A stretch of DNA of 64,000 bases from Sanghuangporus weigelae (lineage: Eukaryota > Basidiomycota > Agaricomycetes > Hymenochaetales > Hymenochaetaceae): positions 372,001 through 436,000 of the forward strand of contig CP137328.1 of assembly GCA_033182465.1 (NCBI GenBank), read 5' to 3'. How positions within the stretch are numbered: position 1 is the first letter of the stretch; each line of letters starts with the position of its first letter. A model generated the notes under the pieces. It did no database searches. It was not told the DNA's origin and saw nothing but the letters and a program-made list of their open reading frames with translations. Shown one piece after another: positions 1-13,272 of the stretch. The position numbers and the translations under genes are program-made.

Positions 1-2506
1 AAGAGCAAAGAAGACGCGAGACGAAGGACAGAACGTCCGCAACGTAAATGGAAAAGGGAGAAGAGAACATGACAGAAAAAAAGAAAGGACATCAAAACGT
101 ACAATGGATAGCCTTCCTCCTCTTCCTCTTTCCCTGGCCACATCGTTCCGCGATAGTCACTCGTATCCAATGACTGCATCTGTAATGTCCATTCCATCAG
201 TAAAGAGAATAGTACAGCTCTTGTTAAAGCCATTCTTACCTCTTCCGTCAACGTTCCCATATCACCCGGGGTCGCCATCCCGGTCCTAAACCTCGGTGAT
301 CCAGGCATCGAAAACGGCATCCTCTCGAGCCCACCAGTGTACTCATACTCTTCCTCATCGTCCGTGAACGAGTCAGGATACGCCCTCCTCAACGCCAACT
401 GCCTCGCCTTTGAATACTCGATCCCCAAATTCTTCCAGTCCAACAACGGGCTGAGCCTCTCGACGCGATTGCGCTGGTTAATCCTCTGCCGACGCGTCTT
501 GTTGCAGAACGTCTGCATGCAGTCCGTCAATTGATTCACGGAGTCCTCGATCGATTGCATTCTCCTATCCACAATGTAGATCCCTTCATCCGCGGGCTCC
601 TCTATGAGATCTTGCATGAATGACCCGAACCCGGACAGGTTCGTCGTGATTGATGGTACACCCATCTAATTATGGAAACAAGATCAAAGATCAAAGTTAG
701 CGTTCAGGTCCAAAGGAAGTTCGACGGAAGTAGTAGCGGAACAGGAGTGATAATGACGCAAGCGGAACGGGAAACACGTACCACTGTACATTCCGCCGGC
801 GTATAGCCCCATGGCTCGTAATAACTCGGGAACACACCCAAATGGCAACCTCTCACGAATTCCTCATAGTCCAATCCCAAAATCGGGTTGTTCGCATTCA
901 AGAAGTCTGGATGGAAGATAATCTTCACTCGATCATAACGCGCATTGAACAGCTGGACGCGGCGGATCTGGTTGAGAATCGGATCATGCGCGTCGTCGGC
1001 CATGTTGTGCGTCGTGATTGGTGGAAGAGAGTTACGCTTGAGCGCGAAGATACGCCGTTTTAGGAGGACCTTGTCTTGGTCTGATAGGAGCGTGTCTATT
1101 GATGGGAACTCTGTTCCGGATTCACTAAGGAGAAAGTTGGAGATGGCTCGTGATACGGAATATGAAACGGCTCACCCCGAATAACGGGCTGCGTGCTCGA
1201 ATATGCGTTCGCCTATACGGCTGGTGATATCCGAGACTGTATCCCGAAGCTGTTTGATAACAGCCTGTCCCTTGAGCGCTTCGACAGTGTAGCTTTGTGT
1301 CGCAGCAGGCATGATAATGAATGCAACAACCGTCACTGTCGAGCCAGACTTCTGAAGACGATAGTTCAGTCGCGCCAGTGATTCGATGAACATATCGACG
1401 CCCTTATTGCGATATTCATATCGTCCCGCCGTGAACATGTATAACGTATTGTCGATATCGAAGTCGTAGTGCCCGTAGAAATGGCCTCGGATGAATTCGT
1501 TGATCTTGGCCTTCGCTCGAGCGTGCAAGTTCTGGAACTCATGCATTGCTTGGAACTTGACGACATTAAGACCGTTCGGGACAACACCGTCGGGTTTGCG
1601 CTTGAGAAGATGCTCAGCTTCGTACGCGGTGATGTGAGAAACGGTTGTGAAGACATCCGCACAATGCGCCGCGGACCGCTCAATACAGTACCGATGATAG
1701 ATGCCGCGCTTGCCAGCCTCGTGATCAACGTCGAAGTATTGCAAATTATTATAGAAGTCGACACTTCCCGCGCAGAGGTAACGTCCGAGCAACGTTGCGT
1801 GCGTCGTGAAGACAGTAGTCACGTCGATATGTCTCTTACGACATAAGGGAATTGCCAAGCCGGCTTGCCACTCGTGAAAATGTGCGATAACAGGTTTGTT
1901 CAATTGGTGTGAGACAAACTGCAAGATGGAAAGAAGATTCCTCGTCAGTCTGACACAAAAGGCAACTTCAAGAAAAAAAAAGGAAAAATCGATCTCACCT
2001 CGCCCAAGAACCACGCGACGAGATACCCGAAGACAATGGTCTCGTTCGTCTCATGATCATTTGGTGGAGTTGGAATACCAGCCAAATTCCACAGATCGCC
2101 CTTCCACTCGTCGAGATGATGATATGCACTCCCTGTATCGAATAGTAATACTCGGGGTGCACCCTCGATGAGCCAACGCCCGTATAGGATCTTGATCCCA
2201 CGCGAACGCATCGACTCAATCACCGCCTTCATATGCTCGTCCTCTGGTTCCTGCGCATCGACCTCCATCGGCGCAGTTTTGTAGCTGAGAGGCCCGATTA
2301 GGCAGTATCGGTCTCCATATTCTGAGACTGTTACTGGGACCTTTGTCTTAATGACGGTGTAGATACCGCCCACTGCATTGCAGTTAAAGCATGAATTAGC
2401 TTCAAGATGATGAAAAGAAGAAGCGCCACTGACCTTTGTTTGCAACCTCCCATGCCGCCTCGAAAAGGAGGGGCTGTTTTATGTCTCGTTTTTCTGCGAC
2501 AGACAT
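1..2506 (-). CDS. gsy1: Glycogen synthase, 3' end beyond the window
   Basis: Transfers glucose from UDP-glucose to growing glycogen in the cytosol (GT3 family). Five exons join in one frame: 2506-2434, 2372-1999, 1918-1176, 1124-782 and 665-240, giving 653 codons. The start is chosen because [16 protein letters not shown] runs straight into the family's N-terminal motif [17 protein letters not shown] across intron 1. Other family landmarks are [24 protein letters not shown], the [20 protein letters not shown] block, VPNGLNV and, near the C-terminus, [17 protein letters not shown] followed by [15 protein letters not shown] further exon probably begins near 165-185 (acidic EEEEEGYP stretch) and runs off the left edge, so the C-terminal regulatory tail is not seen. 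An E-box CACGTG lies about 180 bases upstream. The identification is firm; the last exon is uncertain. Confidence 0.93.
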
Positions 2507-3876
2507 CAGCTACACGAACGACTACGAGCTCACTGCAGCACCGAGCACGGCACGGCAGATGAGATGGTGGTAAGAGGAAGAGAAGGACGAGGCTACGCTG
2601 GTGTGTGGCGGAGGCCGAGGCTGGCTCGCGCTGGTTCAGTTCGAATATAAACTTGCTCTCAAGTGACGCAACGGAGTTTACATCACGTGCGCAACGGTGC
2701 TCCGAGCCGGGCATCCCGACCGACGCAAACCGACTGGTTTCCCGTGTTCTTCCCCACTCGAGACGACGACAAATTTATATTTCCCATCCATGCCTCGACC
2801 TGACTTTGCAAACTTGCTGCAATTTCTCGTTTACCTCCTCGATATCGCTCTTGACGAGATATATATTACACATATCAGCCCTGAATTGACTTCATATGAT
2901 TCGGCGAGAAGAGTGGATAAAGAATTGATCACAAGCTCAGCACGCCGGAGATCCAGTCCAATACCAGTAATTTATATTCCAAATTTAGCATATTTCAGTT
3001 CATTCTCTGTTATGTATGACATCATGTTATCCTATTCGACGACAAGGAGAAGTTCGCGATAACGACGTGTTCGATCCTTCATTATCGTAATACATAAGAA
3101 TTCAATATCTTGATTCGACTAGTCGAGAAAATTCCATAGGATTTGATATACCACCCATAAGTCCCGAGTAAAAGCGAGATCAACATGCCTCCTTGCGCAA
3201 TCCACGAAAATTCGAATACTTGCTTCGTCAAGGCCAAATTCACCACTTATGTAACTTACGGTGACCAGATTTCCAATGTGAACGAGTGGAGATCATCCTA
3301 TGGCTCCAACAATGGTAGGAGAAAGGTCAGAGACTCGTCATGTTGGATAGACCTCATTATCCACTCCCGATGGTAGACGTCAAGTACCAAGGTAGCATGT
3401 CAACTACACGCAAGACAACTACACGCGAGATCAATCTTTTATCATTCCTCGGAATCAAAATCGTCGGTCGCGCAAGCCTACGTCACGGTCATTCCGCGAA
3501 ATTGCACATGGATATCATACGCGGTCCCCAATCATCTTGCCCTGGATCCACATCGAGTACGGACTGACATAGGATGCAAGGGGGAAGACAATGACGTTTC
3601 ATTGGTCAAAATCAGCTGTCACCTGCACGCCGGATGGAATAGAGACAAACGCACATACACATAAGAACAGATGTCGGTATCAGCGCAAATAAATAAAGAT
3701 GGAAAGACAAGTGCAGCACAGGACAGGACCAAGAAACGAACACATGATACTCGGGCGTAACGCCTTGACAACCAATAAACAGGCTCCAAGAGCAAAACTC
3801 CGGCAGGCGCCTCAAAGTGCTCTATCGAGGAACCAAGATCATACCTCTTCCGCAGCAGCACCATCATGCGCGCTCG
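2507..3876. other. Intergenic region upstream of glycogen synthase
   Basis: This 1.4-kb stretch contains the promoter side of glycogen synthase. A CACGTG box lies at 2684-2689. The remainder shows only short overlapping open frames with no family resemblance and no repeat I could recognise. Confidence 0.5.
2684..2689. promoter_or_regulatory. CACGTG E-box upstream of glycogen synthase
   Basis: A perfect palindromic CACGTG about 180 bases before the glycogen synthase start codon. This is the core site of bHLH factors such as Cbf1/USF types in fungi. The same hexamer precedes three other conserved genes in the window. Confidence 0.4.
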
Positions 3877-5597
3877 TTACGCATTCACTTCCACACTCCC
3901 TGCATCATAGACAAAATCAGATCTCGCCGACTGTTTAGGAAAGAACGTATATACAAACCTTTGTTGATTACCTGGATCGGCAAAGTCGATCTCACTGACC
4001 GTTCTGGATGAAATATTGTAGCTTGTTCCCTGGTTCTGGCCTCGTTCTCCCGCTTCTTTCAAGTTAAAAAGCATCCGGCTTCTAAGTAACGAGAGCCACG
4101 ACGGGTTTCCAAGCGAAGCTAGAATTACCTCCTGAAAAGAATTCGACATCGGCAGCTTATCATCTATGACGTTGAAAATGGAACACGATATGACGCTATA
4201 TATAGGGCCATAAGTCAGTCGTTCCGCGAGGAGGAGATAACATACAGCATGAAGTACAGGAATTGGTCTTGGATGAGAACCTTGACGAGAGTGAAGCCTT
4301 TGAATCCAGCGGATATCCTCCAATATTCCGCAGCCTTGTATAGAGCAAGGATCATAAGAATGGTTCCATACACCATTGGTATTATCCTGCCTCAGGTTGA
4401 GCAATGTACAATGGCAATGCAGTTCACTCACCAGTCAATCATTACCAATCTCCATGGTGGATCAATGTCCGTACCACAAAACGTCGTATTTTGAGGAAGA
4501 GCCCCAAGCACGACTAGAACAAGTGTGAGTTGTTGGAACATCTATCCTAGAGGAACTTACCACGGTCCAGTTGTACTACATAGATAATCAATCCAAATTT
4601 GATGGCCGCTTCGAGCGCGAGCAATGCTTTCAGGCAAAGTGATAGTGCTGCATCTGCACAATAATGAGCATGGATGCAAACCGAAAGAACTGCATCTGCA
4701 CAATAATGAGCATGGATGCAAACCGAAAGAACTGCATACCTTGAGAGTAAAGAGCAAGGACCCGAATCATGAGGATGTCTTTAATATTAATCAGCTTGAG
4801 CAAAAGAGAAGTATTGACCTGGCACTTGCAGTCCATGAGAATGATAGTGCTCCAATCTAACCAATTACAGTAAGTCGTAGTTTTGGATGACAGACTTCCA
4901 ACACTCACTGATCATATTCTCCGCCCGAAGAGTAACGTAACCTGTAGTTCGTCACCTTTGGTAAAGAATATATTTCAAGCACCTGCCACTTACACCTACC
5001 CGTTTCAATGTTAGCGCCTGTTCAATATCATAACGCTCGGACTCACATTCGCGTACTAATGTCGAATGTGCCTTCTTTATTTCTTGAAATCAGCTTCGCC
5101 GGAAGATACCAGAAGTTAGGTAGCTCACGATAAAGCAGGGATATGGCCCCAAAAATCCCTGCGTATCGATTCTGTTGCACCACCCTTTAGGAATGCACAT
5201 ATCCTAGAAATTTGCCACCCACCACAAAGTAGACGGAGTTGACCATGTTGATTGGGGTTTTCTGTGGTGATTCAGTACTGACATCAGCACATTCGGAAAA
5301 CTAAAAACTTCGTAAACCTACCCAAAAATACCTTGCCTGCAGAATCGAGACAGCCAGTTGAATCGGTGTGCAACTACGTGAAAACAAAATGTAAATATTA
5401 CCTCTTTGTCCAGCATAATGACTATCTTTTGTGTTAATGCTTGACACGAGACAGAAAGTACTACGCTTACGGGCATCGTAAACCAGTATTGTAACGGTTG
5501 CGGTCTGAAGATATTGGATCCGGTACGTCTCGGATAATAGAGGTGCAACTAGGCTGGGATCAACAGGTACAGTGTCAGTCCGAGCAAAAAAGGCCAT
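3877..5597 (-). CDS. DUF6533-like multi-pass membrane protein, paralog 1
   Basis: Belongs to the large, functionally uncharacterised Agaricomycete family of roughly seven-helix membrane proteins with a DUF6533-type N-terminus. The start at 5597 reads MAFFARTDTVPVDPSLVAPL and leads into RIQYLQTATVTILVYDA. After short introns come an IVIMLDKE segment, KTPINMVNSVYFV and NRYAGIFG, which match the charged loop and NRY motif of the family. The last large exon carries LGNPSWLSLLRSRMLFNLKE, the family's C-terminal signature, and ends at 3877. At least seven introns are needed and I could not fix all of them, so whether the gene is intact is open. It lies head-to-tail with paralog 2 at 7263-10026, which suggests local duplication. 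No function is assigned. Confidence 0.7.
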
Positions 5598-7262
5598 AGC
5601 AGCAATAAAGTCAATGAGATTCGACTGTGTGAGAAGAGTAGTTGCTAGTTGGAGAATTTAGCGCTGGTGCTCTTGAATGGACTCGGAATACAATACTGAT
5701 ACTTATATACAGTATCCGCACGAGCCTGGATTCATGCAGGATATACACGGAACAAGCTCATACCACTCAATACAGACGATCAAGTTCTACATGTCTCACC
5801 TCACCTTACTTTCCATCTGACTGTTGCAACTTCACGTACTAGATTTGAACGCCACATGGATGAACAATGATTTGTACTACCTTCCAGAAGATCGAAGAGA
5901 TCGAGTATCCCAGAGCAGTGACTTGTACCAGATGGATCAGATGGTGCAAGTTGTTGAGTGGCTTTGTAAGAGTGACAAGCATGACCTACGACACGAAAGA
6001 GGCTCGAGAATATCCACATGCACTGACAAGGAGCGTCATCACTATAATGTACCATATCAGTCATCTATAAGAATATTGCTTGTACAGCAAGTGTGGACCA
6101 TCTTGAATCAGAACTCCTTCAGTGTCAACAGGAAAACCCTGAGGAGTTCTCATAATTGAACTGTCCCTCAGTGCATGAGGATTAATAGCTATCCACTTGC
6201 CACATCATGATCTCGACCCGTTGTCTGGACTACTGATACCTGAGAAGTGCGGAGAAGATGAAAGTTGCATCCATCTTGATAGATCCGAGCGCGTGCTAGG
6301 ACTATGCTTGTGAGTTCTAGCCACGCCTACTCTCATTCACAATGCCCAGCGTAGATTTATCTATCGCCATGCCAGGAAATACTCTTCCGGTTGATCTGCA
6401 TCTATTGCCGGGGCGGAGGATACCAATAGATAGATCCAATACGTAGTGACTCGAGATCGAGCCTCATTTTACCTCGACTGTCTTGCTGGATCAACATAAG
6501 ACACAATGGGAAGGTCAATAGCGCTTCATTGATCCAAACCAGTTGTCAGTTGCATGCGAGATAGAATGGATGAATGCCGACAGTAAGTTTGCAGCCACAC
6601 AAACGATGCAATCGTCATAATTAAGCCTCATATCTCAGAGGTGTATGACAGCATCCACATAGTGTCGATTTGATTATTTGGGTATCAGGCAATTTCTGGC
6701 TCTGGCTGGAGGTAAGTTTCTTCATCGCTTCATCGATAGAGTCATAGTCCATTTGAAATTTTGATGCTTACAAAATACGGCAAACGAATTTTGGGTTTCG
6801 GCCTTAGCCGTATTTAGCAACTTGAGGGAATTTCGACCGTAGTAAGATATTGTAGGATATCATCAACTGATTTTAGAGTTTTTGTCAACTGATTCAGAGC
6901 AATGTAATATTTGGTAATTATCGAAGATCAGATCTGCCACTACCTATCTTTACTTCAGTCTCGTTTGTTTCATCCTTGCCATATCCGCTGAATCAATGCC
7001 AATTCATACGCATTTCCTGAACTGTCTTTGCGAAGCTCATTGGTCTGAAGCCTCTCACATCAACCTCTTCGCAACAAATTCTCCCATTTAGGAGCAATCT
7101 AAGCTTTGTCAAAGGAGGCAGAATAGCTACTACACACCTATCTCGTGATGAATATTCCCTTCACCCTTTGTACACCAAATCCATAGAACGCCCGGCCAAA
7201 CGTTGATTAAATTGAAACGGAGTGAGAGAGCAAGCCCAATTCCTCCATACCTGAAGTGGTTT
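5598..7262. other. Intergenic stretch between two DUF6533-like genes
   Basis: About 1.7 kb between the start of paralog 1 and the stop of paralog 2. Only short open frames occur, none with recognisable motifs. It must hold the promoter of the gene on its left. I saw no repeats or RNA genes. Confidence 0.4.
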
Positions 7263-10026
7263 CTAGTTTGCCCTACTTACATCAAGTTTAGTTGGAGGTA
7301 ATAACGGGAGGGTGAACCGAAGATACCTTTGGTGAGTTCCTAGATTGACAAAATCTATATCGCTTACCGTCCTCGATGGCATACTATAGCTTGTTCCCTC
7401 ATTCTGACCTCTCCTTCCTACACTCTTCAGGTTGAGAAGCATTCGGCTGCCGAGCAGTGAGAGAAACAAAGGATTCCCAAGAGCACTTAAAACGCCTGCG
7501 AGGAAAGGATTCGAAACCTCCAGTCTGAAATTTATGATGCTGAACACGGAGCAGGAAATTACACTGTAGTGTTGGCTTCCGTCAACAAGGTTATTCTAAG
7601 AATAGAGTATAGCAGCACCTTACAGGATAAAGTAGATAACTTGATCTTGGATAAGGACATTAACAAGAGTGAAGCCCCTGAAACCAGCCGATATCCTCCA
7701 ATATTCCGAAGATTTTCGTAGAGCGAGGATCGTAAGCACAGAACCATATACTAATGGGATTGCCCTGCTTCAAGTTGAGCGATCTATCAACTGACTTTGC
7801 AGGCCACTTACCAGTCGACCATTACCCAATGCCACAATGGGATGACATCGGCACCATAAAGCGTGGTCTCCTTTGTGAGTTCTACAATCACCACTCCGAT
7901 GCAAAGTCAGGCTTGGCAGTATTCAATTGCATCCAACTTACAGTGCTTTAATGAGATAAACCACCAATCCTAATTTGAAGGCCGCCTCCATCGCAAGTAA
8001 CGTCTTGAGCCAAACTGATAGTGAAGCACCTACAGTAGACACTAAGATGGCGTCGAGCTTAATCCAGGTCGAAGTTGCCACTGACTTTGATAATATAGAG
8101 CGAGAACTCGTATCATGAGGATATCTTGATTGATAGTAAGTCAATATATTGATAAATACCGATGCATTCTCACAATCCATAAGAATGACGGCGACCCAAG
8201 CTATGCAACAGTCAGCATCTTCTCGAAGAGCACCAGTTCAAATGCGCTTACTAGAAATATTCAAACCCCATATGGAAAAGGTGCCTGTAATACATCATTC
8301 ACCTGAAATACTGAGCTTGGGAGACCGCAACGTACATCTAATCTTTCTGTAAGATCACTTCTTAAATAGACATAGGTTTACAGGACTCATCCCCGAAGGG
8401 AAAGATTGAAGGTTCCCACTACGTAACAGAAACCTAAGTGCATTGACAATGAGTGAAAAATACGCAGCTTACTATACAATTTGATGATTGTTCCAAAAAT
8501 CCCAAAGCATCGATTCCACAAATGCATCTATCACTGAAAACACATTTTTCTCAAGAGTTTGTTCGCTTACTATAAAATAGACAAAGTCGATCATCTTCCT
8601 AGGGACCTTCTGGAAACATCCAGTGATGAGGATCACATTCGCCAAGGAAGCTACTGGTATCGAACTTACCCAAAAATACATCACCTGCACGCTCAAAACG
8701 GTCGATATCAATATGAAGGGACCAGTAGACCATGTGTAAACGTCACCTCTTTATCCATCGTAATCACTGTCCTGGATGAGAATGTTTGGCCTAACACAAT
8801 AGGTGCTGCACGTACTGGCGTCATATACCAAAACAATGACAGTGGCAAACTGGAAGTACTGAGATAGATATAGCTCTGATGTGATAGCTGCGATCTCATT
8901 GGTGACTGTATTATCAGTCACGGCTCGAGTAACTACAGCTAGTTGCAAAATTGTTGGCAATCACGTGATTTCACCACTTTTCTGACATGAGAACCTCAAA
9001 ACACAGATAAAATCATATCTCACCCAAATCTCAACGGTTTCACATCATCTAAGTTGCTAAATTCATCTTTTCGAAAGGGCTTTCGCTTAGGAAAAACGAT
9101 CGAGAAAATAGAGCAAAAAAGGACCCCAAAATGGCGAAAATCTCGTTTTTTGCCTCTTCCTTGCATGTGCATTTTTTTCTGTGATCCCTGCTGGTCCAGC
9201 ACCTCCCCAAAGCTATCCAGAATGATAATATGATTATAAAATGAATTTACAGACTGAGTTTGAGTTGAATTGTGTACCAGAATGTGCTGCTTTGAGGCAT
9301 GCCTGAATCACTCAAAACTCATCATTTCCCCCTAGCCTCCCAGGCTCCAGGAAAAATTCTTACAGGCCAGATTCATGCATGTAAATTCATTTTAGGTATA
9401 ATAGACTAGGTTTGTGCACTAGCTAGGGCCTCAGCATCCACTGGTGAGCTGGGGAGATGCTGTCTAGAATAGTGCATACAACTAGAAACACTTGTTCAGC
9501 CCAGCTCACCAGTGGATGCTGAGGCCCTAGCTAGTGCACAAACCTAGTCTATTATACCTAAAATGAATTTACATGCATGAATCTGGCCTGTAAGAATTTT
9601 TCCTGGAGCCTGGGAGGCTAGGGGGAAATGATGAGTTTTGAGTGATTCAGGCATGCCTCAAAGCAGCACATTCTGGTACACAATTCAACTCAAACTCAGT
9701 CTGTAAATTCATTTTATAATCATATTATCATTCTGGATAGCTTTGGGGAGGTGCTGGACCAGCAGGGATCACAGAAAAAAATGCACATGCAAGGAAGAGG
9801 CAAAAAACGAGATTTTCGCCATTTTGGGGTCCTTTTTTGCTCTATTTTCTCGATCGTTTTTCCTAAGCGAAAGCCCTTTCGAAAAGATGAATTTAGCAAC
9901 TTAGATGATGTGAAACCGTTGAGATTTGGGTGAGATATGATTTTATCTGTGTTTTGAGGTTCTCATGTCAGAAAAGTGGTGAAATCACGTGATTGCCAAC
10001 AATTTTGCAACTAGCTGTAATAGCAT
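7263..10026 (-). pseudogene. DUF6533-like membrane protein, paralog 2, split by a foldback insertion
   Basis: Same family as the gene at 3877-5597. Visible segments are ELYLSQYFQFATVIVLVYDA, a TVITMDKE segment, YFWV spliced to KVPRKMIDFVYFI, NRCFGIFGTIIKLY, and the C-terminal LGNPLFLSLLGSRMLLNLKS, with the stop at 7263. The likely original start codon is at 10026-10024: its first three codons ATG CTA TTA run up to a TA, then the element at 8936-10017 intervenes, and after the second TA the frame continues GTT ACT CGA GCC. Removing the element and one TA gives an unbroken N-terminus MLLVTRAVTDNTVTNEIAAI. No in-frame ATG replaces the lost one before the second exon, and the element carries an in-frame stop just upstream. 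The gene is therefore probably inactive, unless a downstream Met is used. Confidence 0.68.
8936..10017. mobile_element. Foldback/MITE-type DNA element with perfect 518-bp inverted arms
   Basis: Arms 8936-9453 and 9500-10017 are exact reverse complements by eye with no indels, separated by a 46-bp loop. Outer ends read CAGCTAGTTGCAAAATTG, and the element is flanked by TA on both sides (8934-8935 and 10018-10019), the target duplication of Tc1/mariner/pogo-type elements. A CACGTG palindrome sits about 26 bases inside each end. It encodes no transposase; the identical 60-codon open frames in the two arms are mirror images of the same DNA. Complete arm identity suggests a very recent insertion or ongoing arm homogenisation. 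It interrupts the third codon of the DUF6533-like gene. Confidence 0.9.
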
Positions 10027-11004
10027 CGGGTCGGAATACGTTCCTGTTCGAGTCGATGTATTTGGAGTGGGTAGTTCACTTTGCGTTATAAGGCTTCCGC
10101 TTTATATCAGAATGATAGCTTTATAAATTGGACTGGAAGAAATGCGGTGCAGTACATTCCAACCAATCCATGACTGCGATGCTTCGTAGTTTGGTGAAGG
10201 TCGTTGCGTCGATGAAATCACAGACAGGCATGCAGAAAGGAAGCGAGGATAAGTGTCGGACCCGGACAGTTGTTCTTGTAAATCGGCATGAATTAAGCGG
10301 GAAAAAAGGCTATGTTCATTGGTACGAAACCTACCCCGAGTTATCTCGCAGGAGACGAACGAATGGCTGCGCATATTGCAACACAGCGTTCGTAAAGTGT
10401 CGTCAAGCAGTTCTTTGCGAACTAGCACTGGCACCATGGAAGACGTTCACATGATCGAAGATAATCACAACAACAAATTTCACAAATTTCAGAGAAAGCA
10501 ATGATCGTGATGTCGTGGATAAACACGTTCACTATAATCGAGTTACTGATGATACCGTCTTCAGGGACTGCCTTCGGGAATTGGTAACCTAGCGCCATTT
10601 GCGATCGGAAGTGTGTCCACCGAACCAGCTATAAAGCAGGAATGATCGTGCCATGCCCATTCACAGGAATCATCGAGGTGACGAATTTGTAGATACTACG
10701 ATTATTTTAAGGCGGCAATTTAGTGCCAGGCGAACCGAGCAGTAAACTCGCGTTCGTACGCAGAAATACAAAAGGCACCTCAAGTCCGCTAGCGACTCGC
10801 ATAACTTTGACGACGAGCTGAGATCATAGTCTGACTGGAGAATTTAATTGAACCAGCGAATGGAGTTCAGTTCAATTCAGTCAGACGGACGGACTTTTGG
10901 TCAATCGGCGCGGCGAAATCCGAAATCTTGTGAAGTTCCCATCCATCTCGTTCGATTTGCTCGCAGCATCATTTCTCTGCAGCTCCTCGGTTTACAAACG
11001 TACA
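10027..11004. other. Intergenic region between the split membrane gene and the S9 peptidase
   Basis: Just under 1 kb with divergent promoters expected for both neighbours. Only short open frames are present, and I recognise nothing in them. Confidence 0.4.
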
Positions 11005-13272
11005 ATGGCCCCGAAAGTCGCGCCGTTCGGTACATGGGACTCACCGATCAGTGCAGCGTACGTCGCAAAGGCAGGCATCTCATACGACGACGTGTTGGTC
11101 GACTCAGTTCCTTCTCGTGCACATCCGAATGGAAACGGTATCTATCACATCGAGAAGCGTCCAGCTGAAGCGGGCCGAAACGTTATCGTGGATTCTTCCT
11201 CGAAAAAAGATGTGCTTGGAAAGGGATGGAATGCCCGATCAGCTGTGCAGGAGTACGGTGGTGCGAGCACGATCGCACATGCTGGTATCGTTTATTTTAC
11301 GAACTTTGGAGATTTCAGAGTGTATAAGGTGGATCGTAACGTTGAAGGAGCTGAACCGACGCCTGTGACGCCTGGTGAGTCTCCTTAACGCGGATTCGTT
11401 CAAGAAACTTTTTTTGAAGTACTTCGAAACTACATTTTATTGATTCTTCAATGTTTCTGTTTAATCAGAGACGAATATCTGACCTGAATTCTTGAAACTA
11501 TCTAGATAACAAGAATCACCGTTTTGCCAACTTTGCTGTCCACCCAACAGTCCCACACCTTCTCGTCTCAATTCTTGAGGATCATACAGATCCAGCTCCG
11601 TCAGACGTTGTTACCACGCTAGTCACGATCAACACCCAGACTTCTTCAATCCATCCTTTAATCTCTGGAGCGGATTTTTTCTCCTCGCCGGCATTCAGTC
11701 CGGATGGAACGCGTCTCGCATGGGTTCAGTGGAACCATCCTGATATGCCTTGGGACGGAGCACAAGTCTACGTCGCAGATGTATACATCGTCAAAGACGG
11801 CGATTCAGAGAAGTTAGAGTTGAAAAATGAAAGGAAGATCAAAGGGACCTGGAAGAAGGAGAGTGCCGTTCGACCGCAATGGGTCGATGCGAATACACTC
11901 TTATTCTTCTCCGACGAATCGGGATTCCAAAACCCCTGGATTATCGACCTCTCGAACTCTTCTTCTGAGCCCCGCCCAGTCCTCCCTTCCCCTGTAGAAC
12001 AAGATTTCTCAGATCCAGACTGGATTCTCGGAGGAGCGTCTGCAGCTATTCTAAACAGTTCTTTTGCACTCCTTACGTCGATCCGCGATGGCCGATCTGT
12101 ATTGTACCTCCTCGACTTGAAGACCGGGGCCTTGAAGGGACTTACTTCCCCGTATGTCGTCGTGCAGAACATTCGTCGCTCAGGACCACGCTCTGCTGTC
12201 TTCTTGGGAGTCATGACTGACGAACCACTATCTGTTGTCCATGTCTCCCTAGACGAATCCGAAGAAGCCAAGTTCGCACCTCTCGCAGGAGCCGATGCTA
12301 ATTCCTCCGAAGAAGAAGAGAAAATCGATAAATCATTCTTCTCTTCTCCTGTTCCGCTCAGTCTCAAAACAAGAGACGGGTTCCCTCTGTATGCCATCTT
12401 TCACGAGCCGATGAACCCGAACTTCACCGGACCGGAAGGGGAGAAACCTCCGTGCATTGTAAATGTACACGGTGGGCCGACGGGTATGGCTGATCAAGGG
12501 TTTAAACTCCGTTATCAATACTTCACGAGCCGCGGATTCGCATGGGTGGATGTTAACTATGGTGGTTCTTCTGGGTACGGGCGGAAGTACATGTATGTGT
12601 TCTATCTACCTTTTCTCGGTGGTGCCTCTGATGAAAATCTTTAACAGAGAGCGACTAGACGGAGACTGGGGTATCACAGACGTCTGCGACTGCGCTGATG
12701 CGGTCGAAGCTCTTTCCTCTCCCCCCAACAATTCCATAAATCCCTCACGCGTATTCATCACAGGCGGGTCCGCCGGTGGCTACACCGTCCTCCAATCTCT
12801 CTGCACTGGTCGTTCCTCCGTGTATGCTGCAGGCACCTCCAGCTACGGTGTCTCCAACCTCTTCACCCTTGTCGAAGACACGCATAAATTCGAGTCGAAG
12901 TATATGGATAAGTTATTAGGCGGAACGGCGAAGGATATTTCGTATGTTTACCGGGCGAGGTCGCCCGTGTTCCATGCGGAGCAGATTAAAGTGCCTTTAC
13001 TCGTATGTTTATTTTTTCTTATTCCTGTCTTCTAGTTTCCTGAGACGATCGATCTGACGTGTATACGGGATTAGATATTACAAGGCGCAGACGACAAAGT
13101 CGTTCCGCCATCTCAAGCAGAAGACATGTTGAAAGTCATCCGTGAGCGCGGCGGACAAGTGCAGTATAAGCTCTTCGAGGGAGAGGGACACGGATGGAGG
13201 AGAGCTGAGACAATCATAGCGGCTCTTGAGACAGAACTGGATTTTTATGTGAATGTGATGTATAAGGGATGA
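11005..13272 (+). CDS. S9 prolyl-oligopeptidase-family peptidase (acyl-aminoacyl/dipeptidyl peptidase type)
   Basis: Serine peptidase with an N-terminal propeller-like half and a C-terminal alpha/beta hydrolase. Exons 11005-11374, 11506-12592, 12648-13002 and 13075-13272 join in frame to 669 residues. The start MAPKVAPFGTWDSPISA is the first Met aligned with the conserved GTWDSPI opening. The hydrolase half shows VNVHGGPTG, GYGRKYIERLDGDWG, the nucleophile motif GGSAGGY, the acid in QGADDKVVPPSQAE and the histidine in GEGHGWRR, so the Ser-Asp-His triad looks complete. There is no signal peptide, so it is probably cytosolic. The family removes N-terminal residues or acylated residues from small peptides; the exact substrate cannot be read from sequence. 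Introns are 55-131 bases. Confidence 0.92.

Noticed and set aside
9020-9933. Identical 60-residue frames at 9020-9202 (minus) and 9751-9933 (plus)
   Set aside because: They are the same DNA read in the two mirror arms of the foldback element, with no family motif, so they are not evidence for a gene pair.
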